From: Spirochaetota bacterium
GTDB taxonomy: Bacteria; Spirochaetota; Spirochaetia; DTKZ01
Assembly (NCBI GenBank): GCA_029562045.1
Contig: JAKQWJ010000057.1
Coordinates: 1 to 5,099, forward strand
Length of the DNA: 5,099 nt
Reading direction: 5' to 3'
Part shown: in pieces, positions 1 through 5,099 of the stretch
Position numbering within the stretch: the stretch's first letter is position 1
How the letters are laid out: the number at the start of each line of letters is the position of its first letter
Translations under genes and position numbers: made by a program
Notes under the pieces: model-generated
What the model saw: the letters and a program-made list of their open reading frames with translations, nothing else
What the model was told of the DNA's origin: nothing
Database searches by the model: none

Positions 1-1389
1 CGAGACCCCCAGGATGCCCAGCTGGGGGCTGTTCAGGACCGGAGTGAAGCTTTCGATGCCCAGGGCGCCCAGATTGGTTACGGTGAAGGTTCCGCCGGAG
101 AGCTCCTCCGGAGAGATCCTGCCCTCCAGACAGGCCCGGGCCAGGCGCTTCGCTTCGGTGGAGAGGCGCCTCAGCGGCAGGAGGTCGGCGTTCCTGATCA
201 CCGGCACCAGGAGCCCCCTGGGGGTGTCCACCGCGAAGCCCAGGTGGACCCGCCGGAACCGCAGGATCCGGTCCCCCAGCCAGTGGGCGTTCATCTCCGG
301 GAAGAGGGGAAGGACCCGGGAGACGGCGTACAGGACCAGGTCGTTCAGGGTGATGCCCGACAGGCCCGAGTCCTGGGGGGAGTCCTTCAACCTCTTTCGG
401 AATCCCAGGAGCACCCGGGCGTCGGCGCCGGAGTGCAGGGTTAGCTGGGCATGACTCATCAGGGAGGAGAGCATCCTCTCGGCGATGAGCTTTCGGACGC
501 TCCGCACCGGAATCTCCTCCACCGGGCCGGGGAAATCCGCCGCCGCGGCGGCGCCGGGGCCGGAAGCGGTGGCGGCGGAGGTTCCGGCGGCGGGTACGGG
601 GCCGGCGGCGGGGGTTTTTCGGGGAACCAGGTCCGCCAGGGCGACCCGCCCGCCGGGACCGCTGCCCCGGGCGGGGGCTTCCAGGCCGCCGACCGGGTCT
701 CCCGCCAGGGCCGCCGCGGCGGCGGGGCTCAGGGGTTCCCGGGCCTCCAGGACGGCGAGGACGTCCTTTTCCACGATCCGTCCCCCGGGGCCGGTTCCGG
801 AGACGCCTTCCAGGGAAAGACCCCGGGCAGCCGCCAGCCTCCGGGCCCGGGGCGAGGCTTTTCCGGTGCCGGGCCTGGCGCCGGGGTCGGCCCCGGCTGC
901 CAGGCCGGCTGTCAGGCCGGGTTTTGAGCCCGGCGCCAGGCCGGCTGTCAGGCCGGTGGTGGTCCCTACCGCCCGAGCCGCCGGAGCCGCGTGTCCGGAA
1001 ACGGAAGCAGGGGGCGCGACGGGCGCCGCAGGAGGCGGGGCCGCCGGCACGGAGACCCGGGCCGCCTCCGCGGAGGCTCCGGCAGCCGGTCCGGTCCGCT
1101 CGGCCGGGGCCGCGGGAGCCGCTGCCGCCGCGCCGTGGGGAATCTTCTCTCCCGCCCGGCCGATGAAGGCGATGGGTTCCAGCACCGGAACCTCCGCGCC
1201 CCGGGGCCGGAGTATCTTCAGGAGAACGCCGTCCTCGGGAGCCTCCACCTCGAAGGCGGCCTTGTCGGTCTCCACCTCGCAGAGGATCTCGCCGGCTTTT
1301 ACCGGCTCGCCCTCCTTTTTCCTCCATTCCAGGATGAGGCAGCTTTCCACCGATTGTCCCTGCCGGGGCATGAGTACTTCCGTGGCCAT
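1..1389 (-). CDS. Dihydrolipoamide acyltransferase (E2) of a 2-oxo acid dehydrogenase complex, 3' end cut by window
   Basis: E2 forms the core of pyruvate-, acetoin- or branched-chain-type 2-oxo acid dehydrogenase complexes in the cytoplasm and passes an acyl group from a lipoyl arm to CoA. The window holds 463 in-frame codons. Residues 1-78 are a lipoyl domain with the VETDKAAFEVE motif, so Lys43 is the predicted lipoylation site. Residues 84-176 are an Ala/Pro/Gly-rich linker. Residues 178-216 are a peripheral-subunit-binding domain (SPRARRLA...GTGPGGRI...DV). Residues 218-256 look like a weaker second copy. The catalytic domain starts near residue 290 (VRKLIAERM) and reaches GGTFTVTNLGALGI and SPQLGILGV before the edge. 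The last 50-60 residues, including the His/Asp catalytic motif, lie outside. The start ATG follows an AAAGGAG site by 5 nt. The gene lies 13 bp after the DeoR regulator, probably on the same transcript. Which 2-oxo acid is used cannot be told, because no E1 is visible; its genes may follow to the left. Confidence 0.93.
   Translation of the reverse strand, partial: MATEVLMPRQGQSVESCLILEWRKKEGEPVKAGEILCEVETDKAAFEVEAPEDGVLLKILRPRGAEVPVLEPIAFIGRAGEKIPHGAAAAAPAAPAERTGPAAGASAEAARVSVPAAPPPAAPVAPPASVSGHAAPAARAVGTTTGLTAGLAPGSKPGLTAGLAAGADPGARPGTGKASPRARRLAAARGLSLEGVSGTGPGGRIVEKDVLAVLEAREPLSPAAAAALAGDPVGGLEAPARGSGPGGRVALADLVPRKTPAAGPVPAAGTSAATASGPGAAAAADFPGPVEEIPVRSVRKLIAERMLSSLMSHAQLTLHSGADARVLLGFRKRLKDSPQDSGLSGITLNDLVLYAVSRVLPLFPEMNAHWLGDRILRFRRVHLGFAVDTPRGLLVPVIRNADLLPLRRLSTEAKRLARACLEGRISPEELSGGTFTVTNLGALGIESFTPVLNSPQLGILGVS
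899..956. repeat. Direct repeat in the E2 linker (22-bp copies, 36-bp period)
   Basis: The 22-bp copies at 899-920 and 935-956 are identical (gccaggccggctgtcaggcc plus gg), offset by 36 bp, exactly 12 codons. On the minus strand this gives two consecutive 12-residue units, GLTAGLAPGSKP and GLTAGLAAGADP, inside the Ala/Pro/Gly-rich linker. The unit keeps the frame, so a change in copy number would only alter linker length. It is most simply a recent in-frame duplication in low-complexity sequence. Confidence 0.85.
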
Positions 1390-1394
1390 GGGTT

Positions 1395-1401
1395 CTCCTT
1401 T
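1395..1401 (-). promoter_or_regulatory. Ribosome binding site of the E2 gene
   Basis: On the minus strand AAAGGAG sits 5 nt before the ATG at 1389. It also lies just after the regulator's stop codon (1403-1405), so the E2 has its own strong initiation signal within the two-gene transcript. It fixes the E2 start. Confidence 0.85.
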
Positions 1402-1402
1402 C

Positions 1403-2158
1403 TCATACGATTTCCAAAGCGATGCCCGACTCCTGGATGAGCTGCCGCGCGGCGGTGTCCATGTCGGAGTCGCTTATGATCCGGCTGACGGCGGTGATGG
1501 GAAGGACCCGGACGAAGCCCACCTTCCCATACTTGGCGCTGTCCGCCACCAGAACGGTTTCCTGGGCCTGGGCGGCCATTTTCTTGACGATCTCCGCCCC
1601 CTCCACCAGGTGGGTGGTGAGTCCTTTTTCCATGGAAAAACCGTCGGTTCCCACGAAGGCCCGGCGGACGTGGAACCTGTCCAGTTCCAGGAGGGCGATG
1701 GGGCCCACGGTGGACTCGGTGCTGGGCCGAAAATCTCCGCCGACGAGAGTCAGCCGGATCGCCGGGTTGGCCCGGGCATAGGGGATGAGGAGAAAATTGT
1801 TGGTGACGATGCTGATGTCCCTTTTACCGAAGAGGTAGCGGGTGATCAGGGCGGTGGTGGTGCCCGCTTCGATCATGATGGTGTCCCCGTCCTCCACCAG
1901 GGCCGCCGCGGCCTTGGCGATGCGGTTCTTCTCCTCCACCCGGTCCCGCTGGTGCTCCATCATGTCCGGATGGAAGGTGGGAAAGGCTCCGCCCCAGGTG
2001 CGGAGGATGTAGCCCTTTTTCGCCAGGGTGTTCAGGCTCGTCCGGACCGTGACCGCCGAGACTCCCAGATGCCGGCCCAGTTCGGCCACCGTCACCGAGG
2101 GGTCGTCGGAAATGAGATCCAGGATCTCCTTTTCCCTGTCCGTCATGTTCGCCAGCAT
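1403..2158 (-). CDS. DeoR-family transcriptional regulator
   Basis: This is a 251-residue DNA-binding regulator of the DeoR/GlpR type, a family that usually represses catabolic genes and is released by a phosphorylated sugar-like metabolite. The N-terminal winged helix-turn-helix spans about residues 5-60 (DREKEILDLI, VSAVTVRTSLNTLAKKGYI, then WGGAF). The DeoR sensor domain fills residues 75-250, with the EAGTTT phosphate-binding loop (97-102), VTNN, LVGGDFR, and DSAKYGK (206-212). The length is normal for the family. The recognition helix is odd: the usual RRDL reads RTSL (39-42), so the operator may differ from textbook members. An in-frame ATG at 2218 would add 20 residues but lies inside the predicted promoter. 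The ATG at 2158 has an ideal ribosome site and starts where family members do. It heads an operon with the E2 gene and is divergent from the transporter, so both are candidate targets. The effector is unknown. Confidence 0.93.
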   Translation of the reverse strand: MLANMTDREKEILDLISDDPSVTVAELGRHLGVSAVTVRTSLNTLAKKGYILRTWGGAFPTFHPDMMEHQRDRVEEKNRIAKAAAALVEDGDTIMIEAGTTTALITRYLFGKRDISIVTNNFLLIPYARANPAIRLTLVGGDFRPSTESTVGPIALLELDRFHVRRAFVGTDGFSMEKGLTTHLVEGAEIVKKMAAQAQETVLVADSAKYGKVGFVRVLPITAVSRIISDSDMDTAARQLIQESGIALEIV

Positions 2159-2163
2159 ACTCT

Positions 2164-2169
2164 CTCCTT
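2164..2169 (-). promoter_or_regulatory. Ribosome binding site that decides the regulator start
   Basis: On the minus strand AAGGAG lies 5 nt before the ATG at 2158. No comparable site precedes the in-frame ATG at 2218, so the shorter protein is the better call. Confidence 0.8.
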
Positions 2170-2190
2170 TTGCTTGCCTTTCCAAATGCT

Positions 2191-2217
2191 TGCGAATAGC
2201 TTTTATTTTACTTCGCA
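2191..2217. promoter_or_regulatory. Candidate operator: inverted repeat around the -10 box
   Basis: TGCGAA (2191-2196) and TTCGCA (2212-2217) are perfect inverted repeats with starts 21 bp apart, about two helical turns, and they enclose the TAAAAT box at 2205-2210. A dimer bound here would block the regulator-E2 promoter. A direct repeat TGCTTGC (2171-2177 and 2187-2193) partly overlaps the left arm. Assigning the site to the DeoR protein is inference from position. Six-base arms can occur by chance. Confidence 0.4.
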
Positions 2218-2232
2218 TTGGGAAAAAGTCAA
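2205..2232 (-). promoter_or_regulatory. Predicted sigma-70-type promoter of the regulator-E2 operon
   Basis: On the minus strand TTGACT (2232-2227) is followed after 16 nt by TAAAAT (2210-2205). Each hexamer matches consensus at five of six positions. Transcription would start near 2198, about 40 nt upstream of the regulator ATG at 2158, which suits the ribosome site there. The flanking sequence is AT-rich in an otherwise GC-rich window. Confidence 0.7.
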
Positions 2233-2270
2233 GCTCTTTTTTCCGCTGGAATATTTTCCCCTTCTATGCT

Positions 2271-3557
2271 ATGTATCCCGATGAAATGGAAAGCCTCGAC
2301 AGCCTTCTTCACCGCCGGGACAAGCTCCGGAGAATAGTATTCCTGCAGTGTCTGTCCTTCGCGGCCATGGGCGCGGGGAACACCTTTCAGAGTCTGTATC
2401 TGAAGCACATCGTGCTGCGACCCGACGGAAGACCCTACTACGACCTCATCGGAGTTCTTCTTTTCGCCCAGGCCGGGGCGGGAATGCTGGGCACCCCCAT
2501 CGCCGGGTATCTGGCGGACCGGTTCAAGATCCAGAACCGGATACTGTTCTTCTGCGCCCTGGTGGTGGTGGCAAGCTCCCTGGTGACGGCGGTCCCCGCT
2601 CTGGCGGGAGGGGCGGGGAGCATCCCCCTGCGCATCCTCTTCCCCGTTTTTCTCGTGTCCCTGTCCCTGAACGGCATGTTCTTCCGGCCCATAAGCCCCA
2701 TCATCGATACCGAGACCCTGGATTACCTGCACGAGCGGTACGGCAGCGGGGACCGTTACGGGAGCATCCGTCTCTTCGGCTCCCTGTCCTGGGCTGCCAC
2801 CGCCATCCTTTTCGGGCACATCATGCAGCGCACCGGTCTTTTCCAGCTCACCATCTTCGGTTACGCCGCCGGTTTCGCGGCCCTGGCGCTGGTGGCGCGG
2901 TCGGGCTTCCGGGCGAAGATCACCTCGGTGCGGATCCCCTGGGAGCATCTGAAAAAGGACGGAATGTACCAGGCCATGCTGGTCTTCTCGTTCATCATGG
3001 GGATCGCCATAAACAGCTCCTACAATTTCACCAGCTACCTCATGGAGGACGCCCGGGCGGGTTATTTCGAGATCGGCCTGGCCTTCGGTCTGGCGGCCCT
3101 TCCTGAGGTTCCCATCATGCTCTTTTCCCGAAAACTGCGGACGCGGCTGGGCAGCCGGGGAATGATCATCGCCGGATCCCTGGTGATGGTGCTGAAGCTC
3201 TATTTCCTCGTCCGGGTTTCCCATACGAAGGCCGTCTGGGCCTTCATACTGGTTCACTGCATGCACGGGATCGGTTTTTCGCTGTTCTTTCTCGGGATCA
3301 TCGATATCATGGATCGGCGGGCCCACGCCGACCTTCGGGCGACCTACCAGAACCTTTTCTACCTCGTCTGGAGTTTCGCCATAGCCTGCGGGAGTCTCTT
3401 CGCCGGTTACGTCATCGGACGGTTTGGAAACGCCGGCCTCATGGCGGCGGACGGGGCGATAGCCATGGCGGCGCTGGCCTTCTTTCTCCTTTTCGTCCGG
3501 GGTTACGGGCCGGACAGGGGACAAACCCTACCTGTAGAGTCGGAGCGCGGGCCGTGA
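2271..3557 (+). CDS. Major facilitator superfamily transporter, MFS_1-like / phenylpropionate-permease-like
   Basis: This is a 428-residue inner-membrane secondary transporter with about 12 predicted helices. The first begins at about residue 23 (IVFLQCLSFAAMGAG) and the last ends near residue 415. Helices 2 and 3 are joined by an MFS motif-A-like loop, GYLADRFKIQNR. The segment RYGSIRLFGSLSWA before helix 5 is typical of the MFS_1-like group (3-phenylpropionate and nucleoside:H+ symporter relatives). The substrate cannot be read from the sequence; a proton-coupled small organic solute is the family expectation. The open frame runs far upstream, but that part overlaps the divergent regulator and is not transporter-like. 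The ATGs at 2271 and 2286 are both possible, and neither has a clear ribosome site; 2271 is the longer choice. Divergence from the DeoR gene makes shared control plausible. The 118-bp gap and a separate promoter suggest the aminomutase downstream is independent. Confidence 0.88.
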   Translation: MYPDEMESLDSLLHRRDKLRRIVFLQCLSFAAMGAGNTFQSLYLKHIVLRPDGRPYYDLIGVLLFAQAGAGMLGTPIAGYLADRFKIQNRILFFCALVVVASSLVTAVPALAGGAGSIPLRILFPVFLVSLSLNGMFFRPISPIIDTETLDYLHERYGSGDRYGSIRLFGSLSWAATAILFGHIMQRTGLFQLTIFGYAAGFAALALVARSGFRAKITSVRIPWEHLKKDGMYQAMLVFSFIMGIAINSSYNFTSYLMEDARAGYFEIGLAFGLAALPEVPIMLFSRKLRTRLGSRGMIIAGSLVMVLKLYFLVRVSHTKAVWAFILVHCMHGIGFSLFFLGIIDIMDRRAHADLRATYQNLFYLVWSFAIACGSLFAGYVIGRFGNAGLMAADGAIAMAALAFFLLFVRGYGPDRGQTLPVESERGP

Positions 3558-3561
3558 CTCC

Positions 3562-3611
3562 ATATCCGGTGATTGTCCCATAAAATTATAATAAAAAATC
3601 ACACCGGACAT
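3562..3611. repeat. Imperfect inverted repeat in the transporter-aminomutase gap
   Basis: TCCGGTG (3565-3571) and CACCGGA (3602-3608) are perfect 7-bp inverted arms about 30 bp apart. Outside them the dyad continues for two more pairs after one mismatch. With a two-base bulge, CCGGTGATT can instead pair with AATCA-CA-CCGG. The spacer is nearly all A/T and contains TATAAT at 3587-3592. There is no T-run after the right arm, so it is not a typical intrinsic terminator for the transporter. Lying just upstream of the TTGACA at 3613, it could be a regulator or looping site for the aminomutase promoter. Confidence 0.5.
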
Positions 3612-3612
3612 A

Positions 3613-3652
3613 TTGACATTGGATTTAAATAGGAGTACTAGTTGCATATACT
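3613..3652 (+). promoter_or_regulatory. Predicted promoter region of the aminomutase operon
   Basis: A perfect TTGACA occurs at 3613-3618, but the -10 at the best spacing (17 nt) is poor: TACTAG, 3636-3641. An alternative pair is TTTAAA (3624-3629) and TATACT (3647-3652), also 17 nt apart, with four and five matches. An A/T-rich tract (3580-3599) just upstream resembles an UP element. Which pair is used is unclear. With either pair the leader would be short, leaving no room for a riboswitch. Confidence 0.45.
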
Positions 3653-3658
3653 CTTCTC

Positions 3659-3664
3659 GAGGAG
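3659..3664 (+). promoter_or_regulatory. Ribosome binding site of the aminomutase gene
   Basis: GAGGAG lies 11 nt before the ATG at 3676, somewhat far but usable. An in-frame TTG at 3613 would give 21 extra residues, but it coincides with the TTGACA promoter box and has no ribosome site, so 3676 is preferred. Confidence 0.6.
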
Positions 3665-3675
3665 AGACAAAGAGA

Positions 3676-4998
3676 ATGATCGAAAAACTTGTGGTCATTG
3701 AAGAGGAACCTCCCAGTCTCACGGAGGAACCTCCCGAGCCTGTTCCGGCCCGGTTGGGGGACCTCCCACCCCGGTCTGCAGAGATTCCCTCCGGAATCCC
3801 TGCCTATTCCCGCCCGATACAGCTGAAGCTGGTCAAACCCAACGCGAAGCACTCGGCCCGTTCCCGGGATTACCGTCTCCGTTTCCATCCCGGTGTGAGC
3901 CAGGCCGAATGGGATGATTGGACCTGGCAGATCGCCCACCGCATCACCACCCTGGAACAGCTGGGACGGGTCATTCATCTCAGCGACGGGGAAAGCCGGG
4001 TCTTCCAGGATCGGAAAGAGGGAATTCCTCTGTCCATAACCCCGTATTACGCCTCCCTGCTGGACCCCTTCGATCCCGCCCAGGCTCTGCGGCGCACGGT
4101 GGTTCCCTCGATTTACGAATACCTTCTGTCCCCCGGGGAGGACCAGGATCCTCTTTCGGAGGAGAAGGACACCGTGGTCCCCGGCCTGGTTCACCGGTAC
4201 CCTGACAGGGTGCTGTTTCTCGTCACCTACGCCTGTTCCACCTACTGCCGCTACTGCACCCGGTCCCGGGCGGTGGGGGACGGCGTCTGCGACACCGGCA
4301 TCGGACGCTGGGAACAGGCCCTGGCCTACATCCGGGACCACTCCGAGGTCCGGGACGTCCTCATCTCCGGTGGAGACCCTCTGACGCTGCCCGACGAGGC
4401 CCTGGACTGGCTCCTCTCCCGGATCGCCGCCATCCCCCATGTGGAGTTTATCCGCATCGGCACCAAGGTCCCGGCGGTGCTGCCCCAACGGATCACCCGG
4501 TCCCTGATCAAGGTCCTGCGGCGCTACCGGCCCCTGTTCATCAGCATTCACGCCACCCACCCGGACGAGATCACTCCGGAGATGCGCCAGGCCTGCGGCC
4601 GGCTGGCGGACGCGGGCATCCCCCTGGGGAGCCAGACCGTGTTGCTGGCGGGGGTCAACGATTCGGTGGAAACCATGACGAAGCTCTTCCACGGGCTTCT
4701 GACCATGCGGGTGCGGCCCTACTACCTGTACCAGTGCGACCCCATCCCGGGCTCCAACCACTTCCGGACCAGCGTGGCCAAGGGGCTGGAGATCATCCGG
4801 GGGCTCCGAGGCCACACCACCGGCTACGCCGTGCCGACCTACGTCATCGACGCCCCCGGCGGGGGGGGGAAGATCCCCCTGCTGCCGGAGTATGCGATGG
4901 GTTACGAGAACGGCGATCTCCTGCTGAAAAATTACGAGGGAAAGACCTTTCGTTACCCCGACCCGGGGGCGTCGGAAGACCGGTTCATCCGATGCTGA
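3676..4998 (+). CDS. kamA: Lysine 2,3-aminomutase-type radical SAM/PLP enzyme (KamA family)
   Basis: KamA enzymes interconvert L-alpha-lysine and L-beta-lysine in the cytoplasm using a [4Fe-4S] cluster, S-adenosylmethionine and PLP. This 440-residue protein has the cluster motif C187-x3-C191-x2-C194, the PLP lysine K399 in DAPGGGGK, and R196, D355 and D392. These correspond to R134, D293, D330 and K337 of Clostridium subterminale KamA at one constant offset of 62, so the catalytic core aligns without net gaps. The two aspartates hold the lysine side-chain amine in that enzyme and are replaced in glutamate 2,3-aminomutase, which supports lysine as substrate. Against that model the N-terminus is about 62 residues longer (acidic, Pro-rich). 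Only 41 residues follow the PLP lysine, against roughly 79, and the Cys ligands of the clostridial zinc site are absent. The stop overlaps the next gene by 7 bp, indicating translational coupling. Lysine degradation, beta-lysine osmolyte synthesis and a peptide pathway remain possible; EpmB-like protein modification is less likely. Confidence 0.92.
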   Translation: MIEKLVVIEEEPPSLTEEPPEPVPARLGDLPPRSAEIPSGIPAYSRPIQLKLVKPNAKHSARSRDYRLRFHPGVSQAEWDDWTWQIAHRITTLEQLGRVIHLSDGESRVFQDRKEGIPLSITPYYASLLDPFDPAQALRRTVVPSIYEYLLSPGEDQDPLSEEKDTVVPGLVHRYPDRVLFLVTYACSTYCRYCTRSRAVGDGVCDTGIGRWEQALAYIRDHSEVRDVLISGGDPLTLPDEALDWLLSRIAAIPHVEFIRIGTKVPAVLPQRITRSLIKVLRRYRPLFISIHATHPDEITPEMRQACGRLADAGIPLGSQTVLLAGVNDSVETMTKLFHGLLTMRVRPYYLYQCDPIPGSNHFRTSVAKGLEIIRGLRGHTTGYAVPTYVIDAPGGGGKIPLLPEYAMGYENGDLLLKNYEGKTFRYPDPGASEDRFIRC

Positions 4999-5099
4999 AC
5001 CTGGGTCTGACCTACGACCTGAAGGACGATTACCTCGCCTCCGGCCTGTCGCCGGAGGCGGCGGCGGAGTTCGACAGCCCCGAGACCGTGGAGGGAGTG
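4992..5099 (+). CDS. Start of a probable D-Ala-D-Ala-ligase-like ATP-grasp protein, cut by window edge
   Basis: Thirty-six codons are open to the right edge, beginning at an ATG inside the last codons of the aminomutase gene (overlap ATGCTGA). The peptide opens with a beta strand, NLGLTYDL, then KDDYLASGLSPEAAAEFDSPETVEGV. This resembles the first strand and helix of ATP-grasp proteins often annotated as D-alanine-D-alanine ligase-like, as I recall them, and not the canonical peptidoglycan Ddl start. The ATP-binding and catalytic region lies outside the window, so function rests on this short N-terminus. Only a weak GGAAG (4974-4978) lies upstream, so translation probably depends on ribosomes ending the aminomutase gene. 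By inference, the pair could link beta-lysine or another amino acid to an acceptor. Confidence 0.55.
   Translation, partial: MLNLGLTYDLKDDYLASGLSPEAAAEFDSPETVEGV

Noticed and set aside
2159..2218. Twenty extra N-terminal residues on the regulator from the ATG at 2218
   Set aside because: That ATG lies between the predicted -35 and -10 boxes and lacks a ribosome site, while the ATG at 2158 has an ideal one and matches the usual family start.
485..2284. 599-codon plus-strand open frame opposite the E2 and regulator genes
   Set aside because: Its product is Ala/Pro/Arg/Gly-rich with no domain, it has no ribosome site, and it spans the antisense of two well-recognised genes and their promoter. 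GC-rich codons remove stops from the opposite strand.
2348..3106. 252-codon plus-strand frame within the transporter
   Set aside because: It is an alternate frame of the transporter, rich in Arg, Gly, Pro and His, with no membrane segments or domain.
2229..3524. 431-codon minus-strand frame opposite the transporter
   Set aside because: The product is Gly/Glu/His/Pro-rich and hydrophilic with no known motif, and it exactly shadows a convincing 12-helix transporter.
3562..3611. Intrinsic terminator after the transporter
   Set aside because: The arms are about 30 bp apart with an A/T-rich loop, and no T-run follows the right arm.
3558..3675. Lysine riboswitch before the aminomutase
   Set aside because: The whole gap is 118 bp and the leader from the predicted promoter is under 60 nt, too short for the roughly 170-nt lysine aptamer. 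No such fold is seen.
3625..4815. 396-codon minus-strand frame opposite the aminomutase
   Set aside because: It is low-complexity Gly/Val/Asp/Gln-rich with no motif, and it is antisense to a gene with complete catalytic signatures.
1..5099. CRISPR arrays, tRNA or rRNA genes, insertion sequences
   Set aside because: No spaced repeat array, transposase, terminal repeats or RNA-gene signature was seen. The only close repeats are the two-copy linker duplication and short promoter repeats.

Overview
The window is a compact, GC-rich bacterial segment with four genes and part of a fifth, plus two short AT-rich regulatory gaps. Codon third positions are strongly G/C, so long open frames appear opposite real genes and were discounted. 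The lineage cannot be fixed from the sequence. A KamA-type aminomutase beside an ATP-grasp ligase, together with the lipoyl-domain style of the E2, would fit an anaerobic group such as Synergistota or Spirochaetota. That is an impression, not a demonstration.

Left half, minus strand, reading right to left: a DeoR-family regulator (2158 to 1403) is followed after 13 bp by the E2 acyltransferase of a 2-oxo acid dehydrogenase complex (1389 down to the left edge, where it is cut). Both have strong Shine-Dalgarno sites. A near-consensus sigma-70 type promoter lies at 2205-2232, and an inverted repeat brackets its -10 box. The two genes therefore look like one transcript that the regulator probably controls itself. 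The E2 has a lipoyl domain, a very long Ala/Pro/Gly-rich linker with a 12-residue duplication, a good peripheral-subunit-binding domain, a second degenerate copy of that domain, and most of the catalytic domain.

Middle, plus strand: a complete 12-helix major facilitator transporter (about 2271-3557) is transcribed divergently from the regulator. It resembles the MFS_1-like / phenylpropionate-permease-like group, and its substrate is unknown.

Right, plus strand: after an AT-rich gap with an inverted repeat and a TTGACA box, a lysine 2,3-aminomutase-type radical SAM/PLP enzyme (3676-4998) overlaps by 7 bp the start of a gene whose first 36 residues look like a D-Ala-D-Ala-ligase-like ATP-grasp protein. 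All residues known to bind the iron-sulfur cluster, PLP and L-lysine in the clostridial enzyme are present at one constant offset. The zinc-binding C-terminal part of that enzyme is missing.

The most interesting idea is that the aminomutase makes beta-lysine and the tightly coupled ATP-grasp ligase joins it to another molecule, in place of the usual acetylation by AblB. The left-hand operon (2-oxo acid oxidation under a DeoR regulator) and the right-hand pair are probably separate functions. Nothing in the sequence ties them together beyond proximity.
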